Positions 27,676 to 36,775 are shown, counted from the first letter of the stretch. The stretch is 64,000 nt of DNA from Micrococcaceae bacterium (GCA_013393415.1 JABXHI010000026.1:62001-126000); one strand, 5' to 3'. Numbers and translations: made by a program. The notes: generated by a model not told the origin, from the sequence alone.

Positions 27676-28539
27676 GTGGTGAATTTTTCTGCTCCGAGTG
27701 CCTCGGAGCGGCGTTTTATGCCGCCAGCCGTTGCGGTGTCCTCTGTCGCATTTGCTCTGCATCCGCCCGTGGATGCCAATGTGGCGGATCCTCGATCGGG
27801 CGATGTGATCTCGACGTGGGGCGAGTATGCCGGGCGCGAGGGTGCACGCGTTGAACATGCCACAACGTTATGGTTGCCGCTAGTTCGTCGCACCCGTCCG
27901 CCGTTTGATGATTTATGGGCGCTGCCCGGCGGACCGATCCCCTGGGATGAAGATCTCTATCACACAGCCGCACGCACCCTGCACGAGTCAGTGCTGCGCT
28001 CCCCCGGTTACCTCGAACAATTATTTACGTTCGGCGCGACGACCCGGTCTGCTACGGCACAACGTTTGGTGACGATTGCCTACTGGGGGTTATACGGCGA
28101 GCTTGATCTGGCCGTGGATCCGACGACGGAACCATCTCGTGATGTCGCAAGCGATGTGGCCACCGCGGGGAAGAACGCGGTCACAGAATTTTCCGAAGCG
28201 CTCGTGGCCAGCGCGGATGCCAATATCGCATGGTTTTCAATTGACCGCTTACCCGAATTGGCGTTTGATCACGCAGACATTATTGATTACGCGGTGTGGC
28301 GTCTGCGGCAACGCACGGAGTATTCGATGGTGGCCCACAGATTTTTGAGCGAAGAGTTTACGTTGGCCCAAATGCGTCGCGTTCACGAGGCAATTTTGGG
28401 GGAACAAATTGATCCGGCGAACTTCCGACGCGATGTGCTCGCCCAAGGCCAGCTGGTGGACACCGGGCGGGTCGAAGAAGGTACACCGCACCGACCGGCC
28501 AGGCTCTACCGGTTCAAAGAACAACCCGAACACGTTTGA
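27676..28539 (+). CDS. nrtR: NrtR-like Nudix-related transcriptional regulator of NAD synthesis
   Basis: The 287-residue protein has an N-terminal Nudix-like domain (about residues 15-200) and a C-terminal winged-helix domain (about 205-287) with HRFLSEEFTLAQMRRVHEAILG and FRRDVL, the NrtR layout. The Nudix box is degenerate: GGPIPWDEDLYHTAARTLHES lacks the full REUXEE glutamates, as in regulators that sense ADP-ribose or related nucleotides without hydrolysing them. Its genes of control are probably the nadA-nadB-nadC-iscS genes directly downstream and itself. GTG 27676 or GTG 27679 both fit the AAAGGA upstream. Confidence 0.85.
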   Translation: MVNFSAPSASERRFMPPAVAVSSVAFALHPPVDANVADPRSGDVISTWGEYAGREGARVEHATTLWLPLVRRTRPPFDDLWALPGGPIPWDEDLYHTAARTLHESVLRSPGYLEQLFTFGATTRSATAQRLVTIAYWGLYGELDLAVDPTTEPSRDVASDVATAGKNAVTEFSEALVASADANIAWFSIDRLPELAFDHADIIDYAVWRLRQRTEYSMVAHRFLSEEFTLAQMRRVHEAILGEQIDPANFRRDVLAQGQLVDTGRVEEGTPHRPARLYRFKEQPEHV

Positions 28540-28568
28540 TTTTCCCGACTGTTAGCTAGAGGAGTCCC

Positions 28569-29882
28569 ATGACAAGCGTTGCCAATATCATTGCATCGGC
28601 TGCCACCGTTGAACAGCGCAGCCGCACCATGCTGGGTGACACCATTACCTTCGGTGAACCAACCGATATCACGACCACGTGTGACAGCCAGTTGAGCACT
28701 GAGCCGTGGCAGATCGACACCGAGCCGGGTTATGGCCCCGGGGCCTCGACGAATGACGAAGCACCGTCCACGGCTCCGCATCAGGGTCCGATCCCTGCTG
28801 AATATACGGATGCTTCCGAAGCCGAGCTTGATGCCCGCATTATCGCCGCAAAAGAGACGTTAGGCGACCGGTTGAAGATTCTGGGTCACTTTTACCAGCG
28901 CGATGAGATCGTGAAATACGCCGATTTTGTCGGTGACTCATTCATGCTCGCCCAGGCAGCCAAAGACCACCCGGAAACCGAGGCGTTTGTCTTTTGCGGG
29001 GTCCATTTCATGGCTGAGACCGCCGATATTCTCTCGGATGAGCAGCAGTCGGTGATCCTGCCGAATCTGGCCGCGGGCTGTTCGATGGCTGATATGGCCA
29101 CCATCGACCAAGTAGAAGAGGCTTGGGAACAACTCATGCAAGTCCTCGGAACTTCCAATGACGAACGTGCCGAAGTCATTCCGGTGACCTACATGAATTC
29201 TTCTGCTGCGATCAAAGCGTTTTGTGGTCGCAACGACGGTATCGTGTGTACCTCTTCAAATGCCACGACCGTTTTAGAATGGGCCTTCGAACGTGGCAAA
29301 CGCGTCATCTTCTTCCCGGATCAACACCTCGGACGCAATACCGCAAAAGCCATGGGCCTCACTGAAGAACAGATGCCGCTGTGGCGCCCCTATCTGCCCA
29401 TGGGTGGCAATACTCAGCAGCAGTTGGAAGACGCCAAAGTAATCTTGTGGAATGGTTTTTGCTCGGTCCATAAACGCTTCACCGTAGCCCAAATCGACAA
29501 GGCCAGAGCAGACTACCCAGACGTCACGGTCATTGCGCATCCCGAGTGCCCCGCCCCGGTCGTCGAAGCAGCCGATGGTGTGGGATCAACGGAATATATC
29601 CGCAAAGCCATCGAGGCCGGCCAGCCCGGTGATGTGTTTGCAGTGGGCACAGAGATCAACCTGGTCAATCGATTGCAGGCGCAACACCCGGAAATGACCA
29701 TATTTTGTTTAGACCCGGTCATCTGCCCGTGTTCGACTATGTACCGTATTCATCCGGCCTATCTGGCATGGGTGCTCGAAGGACTCGTCGAAGGCCAAGT
29801 TCACAACCAGATCTGCGTTGATGCCACGGTCGCAACTGATGCCTCGGTTGCGTTAGAACGTATGTTGGCGGCTCGTCCATGA
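28569..29882 (+). CDS. nadA: Quinolinate synthase
   Basis: The 437-residue protein is NadA with an extra N-terminal stretch of about 90 poorly conserved residues. The core shows LGHFYQRDEIVKYADFVGDS, FCGVHFMAETADIL with the first cluster Cys, AHPECPAPV with the second and the C-terminal PVICPCSTMYRIHP with the third. These three cysteines hold the [4Fe-4S] cluster that binds iminoaspartate during condensation with dihydroxyacetone phosphate. GAGGAG precedes the ATG. The stop overlaps nadB by four bases. Confidence 0.97.
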   Translation: MTSVANIIASAATVEQRSRTMLGDTITFGEPTDITTTCDSQLSTEPWQIDTEPGYGPGASTNDEAPSTAPHQGPIPAEYTDASEAELDARIIAAKETLGDRLKILGHFYQRDEIVKYADFVGDSFMLAQAAKDHPETEAFVFCGVHFMAETADILSDEQQSVILPNLAAGCSMADMATIDQVEEAWEQLMQVLGTSNDERAEVIPVTYMNSSAAIKAFCGRNDGIVCTSSNATTVLEWAFERGKRVIFFPDQHLGRNTAKAMGLTEEQMPLWRPYLPMGGNTQQQLEDAKVILWNGFCSVHKRFTVAQIDKARADYPDVTVIAHPECPAPVVEAADGVGSTEYIRKAIEAGQPGDVFAVGTEINLVNRLQAQHPEMTIFCLDPVICPCSTMYRIHPAYLAWVLEGLVEGQVHNQICVDATVATDASVALERMLAARP

Positions 29883-31492
29883 TTTTGGTGATCGGCGCCG
29901 GCGTGGCTGGACTCACCGCAGTGCAGCACCTCGCGGCAGCAGGTGAGCCAGTCACATTGGTGACCGCGGGGCGCTTTGGAACCGATGGGATTGCTGCCGG
30001 CAACACTGCGCTTGCACAAGGTGGTATCGCTGGGGCAGTCGGTCCAGATGATTCGCCAGAGTTGCACATGACCGACACGATCGCTGCAGGTGCCGGACTT
30101 GTAGATCGGCGTGCTGCCCGCGTCCTGGCCACCGACGGTGCGCACCGCCTCAACGCGTTACTCAACGACGGCTTCGCCGCCGACCGTGATACCAACGGGC
30201 ACCTGGAACTTGGTATGGAAGCAGCGCACAGCACCGCCCGGGTGCTCCATGCCGGCGAAGACAGTTCCGGGGCTGCGTTGTCTGCGTTCATGACCAGCAG
30301 GGTCCAACAGCTCATCAATGCCGGTGCGGTCGGCCTAATCGAACAGGCCCATCTGACAGCACTGTGCGTGGCCGACGGTGCAATCTGCGGCATCGCGTAT
30401 GAGACTCCGAGCGGACGACAACGCCTCAATGCTGATGCCGTCGTGTTGGCAACCGGTGGGTATGCCGGGTTGTATTCCACCACGTCATCATCGGCCGCGG
30501 TCACCGGAGACGGGCTATTGGCCGCAGCGCGTGCCGGAGCGGTGGTTGCTGATCTGGAATTCGTCCAATTTCACCCAACCGTCCTGCCAACAACTGGTGA
30601 GCTGATTTCCGAAGCGGTCCGCGGAACCGGAGCGGTGCTACGTGATCCCAACGGCGAACGCTTCATGGACCAAGTGCACCCTGGCGCTGAACTTGCGCCA
30701 CGCGATGTGGTCTCGCGGGCATCAACCGAACTGATGCGTCGCTTCGCCACCGAGCACATATGGTTGGACGCCACCGTTATTGAGACGCATTTTGGCGCGG
30801 GGACGCTGGCGACGCGTTTTCCAACATTGACGCAGCGACTGGCTGCTCAAGGGATCGATTGGTCACGCCACTATGTTCCCGTTGCCCCGGCGGCCCATTA
30901 TTGTATGGGCGGTGTCGCCACCGATACGTTCGGTCGATCATCGGTCCCCGGGCTGTTCGCTGCCGGTGAGGTGGCGTCAACCGGGGTGCACGGCGCCAAC
31001 CGTCTGGCCTCAAATTCATTATTAGAGGGGTTGGTTTTTGGTGCCCGAACCGCGCTGGCTGCACAGCAGTATCGCGGCACTGGTGTCTGGGCTACGGAAT
31101 CACCGTTTCGAAAGTTCATCGACGCACCGTCCGCCATGCGAGCTCAGCGCTCGGGTCCGCGTGGTGCCAACGGTGATGCGCACCAATTAACACAGCTGCG
31201 CAAGCTCGTGGGAGCCCACCTCGGCATTCCTCGCGATGCTGCATCACTACAACGACTGCAATCGCAGTTGAACACGGTCCAGCACCCACTGCGTGAGTTG
31301 GTGTCACTGATGGCCTCAGCCGCCCTGTCAAGAACAGAGTCTCGCGGTGGCCACTGGCGAACTGATTATCCCGAGGCAGATTCTCGCCAAGCTGCTCGGA
31401 GTGCTTGGCGCTTAGACACAACACAGCAGACGCCCCATGACGCGTTCAAGATGACGCGGGGCAAGGAAAAGGTTGAACATGTTAACGCATAA
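29879..31492 (+). CDS. nadB: L-aspartate oxidase
   Basis: The 537-residue flavoprotein begins with the FAD site VIGAGVAGLTAVQHL. It has NTALAQGGIAGAVG, the EFVQFHPT segment of the succinate dehydrogenase/aspartate oxidase family, RDVVSRA, and PAAHYCMGGVATD with the conserved active-site His. The C-terminal helical domain is present. It oxidises aspartate to iminoaspartate, which NadA consumes. The ATG overlaps the nadA stop (ATGA) and the 3' end overlaps nadC, so translation of the three genes is coupled. Confidence 0.96.
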   Translation: MILVIGAGVAGLTAVQHLAAAGEPVTLVTAGRFGTDGIAAGNTALAQGGIAGAVGPDDSPELHMTDTIAAGAGLVDRRAARVLATDGAHRLNALLNDGFAADRDTNGHLELGMEAAHSTARVLHAGEDSSGAALSAFMTSRVQQLINAGAVGLIEQAHLTALCVADGAICGIAYETPSGRQRLNADAVVLATGGYAGLYSTTSSSAAVTGDGLLAAARAGAVVADLEFVQFHPTVLPTTGELISEAVRGTGAVLRDPNGERFMDQVHPGAELAPRDVVSRASTELMRRFATEHIWLDATVIETHFGAGTLATRFPTLTQRLAAQGIDWSRHYVPVAPAAHYCMGGVATDTFGRSSVPGLFAAGEVASTGVHGANRLASNSLLEGLVFGARTALAAQQYRGTGVWATESPFRKFIDAPSAMRAQRSGPRGANGDAHQLTQLRKLVGAHLGIPRDAASLQRLQSQLNTVQHPLRELVSLMASAALSRTESRGGHWRTDYPEADSRQAARSAWRLDTTQQTPHDAFKMTRGKEKVEHVNA

Positions 31493-32333
31493 ACTCGTTG
31501 CGGATGCCGTTGAAGGTGCGCTGGCGGAAGACAACCCATGGGGAGATGCCACCGTCGCAGCTTCCATTTCGGCTGACATGACGTTCCGGGCCAACCTCGT
31601 AGCTCGTGAACCCGGCGTCTTCGCCGGTGGTGCAGTGGTGGTAGAAACCTTTCAACAGGTGGATCCTCACATTGTCGTGACCGATCTCGTCGCCGATGGC
31701 ACCGCATTGTATCCCGGCGATATCATCGCAACGCTGAGCGGACCGGCTGCCGGCATACTCACGGGTGAACGGATCGCGCTAAATTTCGTACAGCGTCTTA
31801 GCGGTATCGCAACGTTGACCTCCCGGTTCGTCGAGCAGGTGGACGGTGTGCACGCTCATGCGAAAATTGCCGATACCCGCAAGACCACCCCCGGATTACG
31901 TGCACTTGAAAAACACGCTGTGGTCGCCGGTGGTGGCATCAACCACCGATTTTCTCTCTCGGATGCCATCATGCTCAAGGACAACCATCTCGCTGCACTT
32001 GGTGCCACACACGGCAGTGGGCTGACCGCCGCGATCAATCGTGTTAAAAACAGTGTCGGCCATACGACGCCGATCATCGTGGAAGTCGATGAGCTCGACC
32101 AAATCGAACCCGTCCTGACCGCCGGGGTCACGGGAATACTCTTGGATAATTTCTCCCTGGCTGATCTGCGGTCTGGCGTGGCACTGATTGATGGTCACTG
32201 TGTGGTGGAAGCATCCGGCGGGGTCACTGTTGATACGGTGGCAGGAATCGCTGAAACCGGAGTCGACATCATTTCGGTCGGCACTATCACCCACGGTGCC
32301 ACGGCACTGGATCTCGGATTGGACGCCGTTTAA
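31479..32333 (+). CDS. nadC: Nicotinate-nucleotide pyrophosphorylase (carboxylating)
   Basis: The 284-residue protein is quinolinate phosphoribosyltransferase. It has NPWGDATV, ERIALNFVQRLSGIATLT, ADTRKTTPGLRALEKHAVVAGGG and the C-terminal barrel segments VEVDELDQ, VVEASGGVT and ISVGTITHG. It uses PRPP to convert quinolinate to nicotinate mononucleotide. ATG 31479 has AAGGAAAAGG upstream; a TTG two codons earlier is the alternative. The gene overlaps nadB by 14 bases and its stop overlaps the iscS start by one base (TAATG). Confidence 0.96.
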   Translation: MLTHKLVADAVEGALAEDNPWGDATVAASISADMTFRANLVAREPGVFAGGAVVVETFQQVDPHIVVTDLVADGTALYPGDIIATLSGPAAGILTGERIALNFVQRLSGIATLTSRFVEQVDGVHAHAKIADTRKTTPGLRALEKHAVVAGGGINHRFSLSDAIMLKDNHLAALGATHGSGLTAAINRVKNSVGHTTPIIVEVDELDQIEPVLTAGVTGILLDNFSLADLRSGVALIDGHCVVEASGGVTVDTVAGIAETGVDIISVGTITHGATALDLGLDAV

Positions 32334-33481
32334 TGCTCTATCTCGACGCTGCTGCCACTGCCCCACTTCGTCCCCAAGCCCGCGAGGCGATGCTACGCAT
32401 CCTAGACGGTGGGCCAGCCAATGCCTCGTCGGTACATACTGCTGGCAAACAGGCCAAAAGCGTGCTGCAACAGGCACGCCACCAGGTGGCGTCTGCTGTG
32501 GGTGCACGCGACTCGGAAGTGGTCTTCACCGCCGGTGGCACCGAAGCCAATAACCTCGCGCTGAAGGGCATTGCGGTAGCGAACCCGCGTGGCAAACACA
32601 TTGTCACAACCGCCATCGAACATTCTTCGATTCGACGGTCCTGCGAGTTCTTAGCCCGGGTGGCGGGTTTCGAAATCACCGAAATTGGTGTCGATGAGCA
32701 TGGACGCGTCGACGAAACGGCCGCGCTGGCAGCCATCCGCGACGATACGACCCTCGTGTCGGTTGGGTTAGCCAACGGTGAGGTCGGCACCGTCCAGTCG
32801 ATTGACCAAATAGCCGAGGCGGCACACCGAGTCGGCGCAGTGATGCATACCGATGCTGTGCAAGCAGCCGCGTCGCTGCCGGTCAATTTTGGTACCGGTG
32901 GTTGGCCAGGAGCAGCCGTGGATGCGATGTCTGTGGCGTCGCATAAATTTGGTGGACCACAAGGTGCCGGTGCCTTGTTGGTGCGTCGCGGTATCGCATT
33001 CGAACCACTGTTGCACGGTGGTGGCCAAGAGGCTGGACAACGGGCTGGCACCGAGAATATGGCAGCGATCGCTGGTTTTGGTGCGGCAGTTGCGGCCGTC
33101 ATGTCGCAAGCCGGCAATCGAGCTGCCGCGATGGTGATACAGCGAGATGCGTTTGTCACACGCCTTGTGGAAGCCATCCCAGGGGTCCAACTCACCGGTC
33201 ACCCCACCGAGCGAGTACCAAACCACGCCTCGTTTGTCATCGAAGGTATCTCAGGGGAATCCATGCTGGTTGACCTCGATGTGGCAGGCATTGCTGCGTC
33301 ATCGGGTTCCGCATGTTCGGCTGGTAAGAAGGAGCCCTCCGGCATTTTGCTTGCCATGGGCTACGACCCCGATGTTGCGGTCACCGCCCTGCGCTTTACG
33401 TTCCCTGACCCGCTCGATGATGCAGCATTTGAGCAACTGCTGGATAAAGCACTGGGGGTGCTTTCACGGCAGGCGGGCTAG
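32333..33481 (+). CDS. iscS: Cysteine desulfurase (NifS/IscS family)
   Basis: The 382-residue PLP enzyme has the Lys site SVASHKFGGPQGAGALLVRRG and the catalytic Cys loop SSGSACSAGKKEPSG. TAGGTEANNLALKG and the aspartate TDAVQAA that supports PLP are also visible. It takes sulfur from cysteine for iron-sulfur clusters. Being translationally coupled to nadC, it probably serves the oxygen-sensitive cluster of NadA, as in other nad operons with a nifS-like gene. This is context inference; a general IscS role cannot be excluded. Its stop overlaps the convergent SMR stop in CTAG. Confidence 0.93.
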   Translation: MLYLDAAATAPLRPQAREAMLRILDGGPANASSVHTAGKQAKSVLQQARHQVASAVGARDSEVVFTAGGTEANNLALKGIAVANPRGKHIVTTAIEHSSIRRSCEFLARVAGFEITEIGVDEHGRVDETAALAAIRDDTTLVSVGLANGEVGTVQSIDQIAEAAHRVGAVMHTDAVQAAASLPVNFGTGGWPGAAVDAMSVASHKFGGPQGAGALLVRRGIAFEPLLHGGGQEAGQRAGTENMAAIAGFGAAVAAVMSQAGNRAAAMVIQRDAFVTRLVEAIPGVQLTGHPTERVPNHASFVIEGISGESMLVDLDVAGIAASSGSACSAGKKEPSGILLAMGYDPDVAVTALRFTFPDPLDDAAFEQLLDKALGVLSRQAG

Positions 33482-33792
33482 CCTATTTCGACGAATAACA
33501 CCCCTACCATGATCAGGCCAAGGCCCAACATCATGCGGGGAGTCAGCGGTTCTTTCCAAATCACTCGTGCCAACAGGGCGATAACGGCCACGCCAACGGC
33601 CGACCAGATCCCATAGGCAATGGCGACCGGCATACCCTCAACCAGTGTCATGGCCAAGAAGAAAAACGCCAGCGCGTAGAACACAACCAGGGGTATGATC
33701 CAGATTTTCTTGCGGAACCCATCGGCAGCGCGCAAACTCAGGGTTGCAATAATTTCGCACACGATCGACAACGACAAATACAGCCAGCTCAT
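33478..33792 (-). CDS. Small multidrug resistance (SMR) transporter, second of a pair
   Basis: The 104-residue protein has four transmembrane segments and the SMR signature: Glu in TM1 (LSIVCEIIATLSLRA, the EmrE Glu14 position) and GMPVAIAYGIWSAVG in TM3. It exports cationic drugs or small cations by proton exchange. It starts by a four-base overlap with the other SMR gene, so the two are made together and may form a heterodimer, as in EbrAB-type pairs. The closing residues (VEIG) are short, without a tail. Confidence 0.9.
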   Translation of the reverse strand: MSWLYLSLSIVCEIIATLSLRAADGFRKKIWIIPLVVFYALAFFFLAMTLVEGMPVAIAYGIWSAVGVAVIALLARVIWKEPLTPRMMLGLGLIMVGVLFVEIG

Positions 33793-34154
33793 GGGTTACC
33801 TACCTCGACCTTCTTCGGGCGGCCGTCCCCTATTTGCACCAGGAACACTCCAACCACAAGCACGACAATGCCAATGATGGATAGCCAGCTGAGCGTTTCA
33901 CCAAAGATGGCGGCACCAAGAATAGCGACCAGCGCGACACCACCGGCGGCCCACGTGCCATAGGCGATGCCGATGGGCATGCCCTCGCCCAGCGCTAAAC
34001 CAAGCAGCGTAAAGGCCACCGCATATCCGCCCACGACCCCGATGACCCACAGTGGTGTATCAACGGTGGCTCGTAGCGCCATCGTGCCGAGCACTTCGGC
34101 AATGATTGCTCCCACCAGCAATAACCAGCGTTTCATAAAACTGGACAATCCCAT
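33789..34154 (-). CDS. Small multidrug resistance (SMR) transporter, first of a pair
   Basis: The SMR core begins MKRWLLLVGAIIAEVLGTMALRA, with the conserved Glu in TM1, then GMPIGIAYGTWAAGG in TM3. It differs from its partner by a charged C-terminal tail (GRPKKVEV), a usual asymmetry in paired SMR proteins that fixes topology. Start choice is unsure: ATG 34154 has a weak GAAGCGG, ATG 34136 matches the family N-terminus, and TTG 34184 is also open. A promoter with TTGACG and CATGAT lies upstream. Drug or guanidinium export cannot be told apart from sequence, but the motifs look closer to EmrE than to SugE/Gdx. Confidence 0.85.
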   Translation of the reverse strand: MGLSSFMKRWLLLVGAIIAEVLGTMALRATVDTPLWVIGVVGGYAVAFTLLGLALGEGMPIGIAYGTWAAGGVALVAILGAAIFGETLSWLSIIGIVVLVVGVFLVQIGDGRPKKVEVGNP

Positions 34155-34207
34155 CCGCTTCGACTGCCTAGGAACACTCTGCAACGGAGATGTCCCAGGT
34201 CACACGC

Positions 34208-34236
34208 ATCATGTTCACTCGTGCCAGACCCGTCAA
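34208..34236 (-). promoter_or_regulatory. Promoter of the SMR pair
   Basis: On the minus strand TTGACG (34231-34236) and CATGAT (34208-34213) are 17 bases apart, about 50-60 bases upstream of the likely start. No guanidine riboswitch pattern was recognised in the leader. Confidence 0.5.
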
Positions 34237-34280
34237 TATTCTACCTATCGCTCCAATAGCTCGAGACACGCGGTCGAGTG

Positions 34281-35615
34281 TTAGCTCCGTGAGACGTTCG
34301 GCAGCCGTGCCCCGGCAAAGACACCGATGAAGCCACTGGCGGCTAAAAATAACAGCGCAAAGGCGACATGCCAGGTGGCCAGCACCGAGCTGATACCCCC
34401 AATCAACAACAGCACGAGTCCCAGCGCGGTGTTCGACACGGCGACATAGGTGGTGCGCTGGTCACCTTCAGCCATGTCGACGACATAAGTCTTTCGACCG
34501 ATGCGCACTCCGGTGTGCATCAGCGTCAGCGTGAAGTACACCCCGATAAAGATCACATTGGTCACCCAGTTTTCGGCCAACAACTCGGGGATCGTCGCAA
34601 GTATCACAATGGCAAGCACTATGGTCGAGGCGATGCCGGCTCCGATGCTCATGAGGTGTTTGCTTGAGCGGTCGGCAAGACGTCCGAAGATGCGTCCGCC
34701 GAGCAGTGCGGCGATACCCGAGGCAATGATGAACCCACCCAGCCCTGCCAGCGTGTCGGCGCCATATTGAATGGACAGGGTCACCACATACGGTGGGCTG
34801 AGCGACGAGACCAAGAGCAAGCTTCGAACGGTCACGAAGTGCCGAAACTCCTTATCGTCACGCAACAGTTGAGCCATCTGCACAAACGTATTGGTACGTT
34901 CTTCGGTCTCATTCGTGTCGGGATTGTGGCGATCCTGGTCCTGGTTAGGTTCTCGGATGCCGGTATAGATCAGCCCCACGCCGACCCACAGTGCTGCACC
35001 AATGGCCAGTAGCCAGGCGAGTTGGACGTTGGTCAGATCGGTGCCGCCAAAGAACCGGATGGCCAAACCAAGCGTGATCGCCACGAACCCCGCAGCTGTA
35101 GTGGCTAAGCCATTGATTTGGCCCCGTTCGCCCTTGGGCACGGTGCGCCCCTGAACATCTTTTGAAGCAATCGAGCTCAGGCATCGGCCAAGCGAAAATG
35201 TCATCAACGCCGCAAGGATGATAACGCCTGCGGTCAGACCGGTGGCAAGTGCTGCAGTCAGGGCCATCGTACCTACAGCAAGAGACTGGATAAGAGCGCC
35301 GGCGATGAAGACCCATTTTCGGTAGCGCACCCGCAGTATCAGGGGTGTTAGGAATGCTTGGGGCAGCATCGAACCTGATTCCCGGATGGGCACAAGTAAA
35401 CCGGTCAAGGCTGGCGGGACCCCGAGGGTGGCAAAGAGCCACGGGAGAACGGTCGCTGAGTTCACCGTTTGGTCGCCCGATGATTGCAACGCATTGGCAG
35501 ATACGATGCGCAGCCCATTGGAGGCAATATTGCCGCGCACCTCGGCTGGCAGATCGGCTTCCGCGGTGGGGTCCCGTTTCATCAGCGCCGAATAGATGGT
35601 GTCCTTTATACTCAC
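34281..35615 (-). CDS. Major facilitator superfamily transporter
   Basis: The 444-residue protein has about 12 hydrophobic segments with a hydrophilic central loop (about residues 215-245, rich in Asp, Asn and Thr). LGGRIFGRLADRSSK is the loop between the first helices of the second half. The N-terminal cytoplasmic part (about 40 residues) is longer than usual. The substrate is unknown and no regulator lies beside it. The GTG start follows TTTTGGA. It sits in a cluster of exporters, all on the minus strand, so a drug or metabolite efflux role is the simplest guess. Confidence 0.85.
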   Translation of the reverse strand: MSIKDTIYSALMKRDPTAEADLPAEVRGNIASNGLRIVSANALQSSGDQTVNSATVLPWLFATLGVPPALTGLLVPIRESGSMLPQAFLTPLILRVRYRKWVFIAGALIQSLAVGTMALTAALATGLTAGVIILAALMTFSLGRCLSSIASKDVQGRTVPKGERGQINGLATTAAGFVAITLGLAIRFFGGTDLTNVQLAWLLAIGAALWVGVGLIYTGIREPNQDQDRHNPDTNETEERTNTFVQMAQLLRDDKEFRHFVTVRSLLLVSSLSPPYVVTLSIQYGADTLAGLGGFIIASGIAALLGGRIFGRLADRSSKHLMSIGAGIASTIVLAIVILATIPELLAENWVTNVIFIGVYFTLTLMHTGVRIGRKTYVVDMAEGDQRTTYVAVSNTALGLVLLLIGGISSVLATWHVAFALLFLAASGFIGVFAGARLPNVSRS

Positions 35616-35647
35616 TCCAAAAGGCTACCGCGTAAGAGTGCAACACA

Positions 35648-36574
35648 CTAGTACGGTGAGCCGCGCCTGGCCGTTGCAGGAGACGCTGGTCTCGTCGGTG
35701 ACACTGCCAAGATCAGCAGGACAACCCCAAACATACTCAGCCCGAGCCATCCCACCGGTGTGAGGCGTTCGCCCACAATCAGCACCGCCAGTACGGTGGC
35801 GACTGCGGGTTCGGTCAGAGTAATCGTCGTGGCCGAACTGGCCGGTATTTTCGACAGCCCATAACCAAACACGAAATAGCCCAAAAACATGGGGACGAGC
35901 GCCATGTAGGCGCCGACCGCAAATGCTTGTGGTGTGGCGAGGAGTTGCGCGCCGGTGAAGAATAAGACCGGAAGCAGCAGAACACCCCCGGTACCAAATA
36001 CTGATCCCATCGAAGCAGCCCGGCTCACGCCCTCATGCATCAAACGCTGCACACACCACGAATAGATTGCATAGGCGGCCCCAGCAATGAGCCCGAGGCC
36101 AATACCGGCCATGATCTGGTCTTGACTGCCAAGCTGACCAGTGTCGCTAGAGATGATCAGCAGGCAACTGCCGACGATACCCAGCAGCGCTGCGCTTGCC
36201 CACCAGCCACCCAAACGGCGTTGATCTATGACGCGTTCGAGTATTCCGGAGACCAGGGGCGCCGATGCTAAGGAAATCACGGTGCCGATTGCCACGCCGG
36301 CCAGGTGCATGGATGAATAGAACGCCAACGGATAGGCAAAGACCGCAACCGCTCCCAGCAGCACGATGCTCGCATGTGCACGCAGCTGAAGTGTAGCCCG
36401 GCGCAGCGCAGGCATCGCCACCACTGCTTGCAGTATGCCACCAATTCCCAAGGCTGCCGCACCAATCGCTAACGGGCCAACCTCTGGCGCAAATGTGGCA
36501 GCCGTGCCGGTCGTACCCCACAGTATTGATGAGACGGACACTGCGCTGATGCCGCGGAGACGGTCGCGATTCAT
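35648..36574 (-). CDS. EamA family (drug/metabolite) exporter
   Basis: The protein (308 residues from ATG 36574) has ten transmembrane segments in two EamA repeats, with SSILWGTTGTAATFAPEVGP opening the first and a GAAYAIYSWCVQRLM segment opening the second. It resembles RhtA/YdcZ-like exporters of amino acids or metabolites. The open frame also allows GTG 36580. GGAG stands five bases before ATG 36574, and that ATG overlaps the stop of a 25-codon reading frame in an ATGA junction, so translation is probably coupled to that short frame. Confidence 0.85.
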   Translation of the reverse strand: MNRDRLRGISAVSVSSILWGTTGTAATFAPEVGPLAIGAAALGIGGILQAVVAMPALRRATLQLRAHASIVLLGAVAVFAYPLAFYSSMHLAGVAIGTVISLASAPLVSGILERVIDQRRLGGWWASAALLGIVGSCLLIISSDTGQLGSQDQIMAGIGLGLIAGAAYAIYSWCVQRLMHEGVSRAASMGSVFGTGGVLLLPVLFFTGAQLLATPQAFAVGAYMALVPMFLGYFVFGYGLSKIPASSATTITLTEPAVATVLAVLIVGERLTPVGWLGLSMFGVVLLILAVSPTRPASPATARRGSPY

Positions 36575-36648
36575 CGACACTCCAGGATTCGTGCAGCAGC
36601 ATCGATGAGCAGTTTCCGCGTCTGTTGAGTGCGTTGCGGTGCTGACAT
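36571..36648 (-). pseudogene. TetR-like N-terminal stub or coupled leader peptide
   Basis: A 25-codon frame encodes a peptide whose middle (RTQQTRKLLIDAAARIL) looks like the first helix of a TetR regulator, the part before the helix-turn-helix. It stops at once (LECR, then TGA), and the stop overlaps the EamA start by four bases. AAGGA lies ten bases before its ATG. It may be what remains of a deleted TetR gene, now acting as a leader for the exporter. The likeness is short, so chance resemblance is possible. Confidence 0.45.
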
Positions 36649-36681
36649 GCGGGTATCGTCCTTGTGGGGAAAGCTCTTGAG

Positions 36682-36698
36682 GTAGATCAGTCTACTGA
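36682..36698. promoter_or_regulatory. Nested palindromes upstream of the TetR stub/EamA gene
   Basis: GTAGA-TCAG-TCTAC (36682-36695) overlaps TCAGT-CT-ACTGA (36687-36698). Both are perfect. They lie 34-50 bases upstream of the stub, where a TetR operator would be, and between the divergent EamA and nei units. Confidence 0.5.
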
Positions 36699-36775
36699 CA
36701 TATTCTTCACTATGCGGCCAGTACGCTAGAGGTGACCGAACGTAGTGCACTGATACCACAGCCAGGAGGCCCGCC

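Noticed and set aside
34155-34280. Possible guanidine riboswitch before the SMR pair
   Set aside because: No recognisable guanidine-I, II or III motif; the SMR proteins look EmrE-like.
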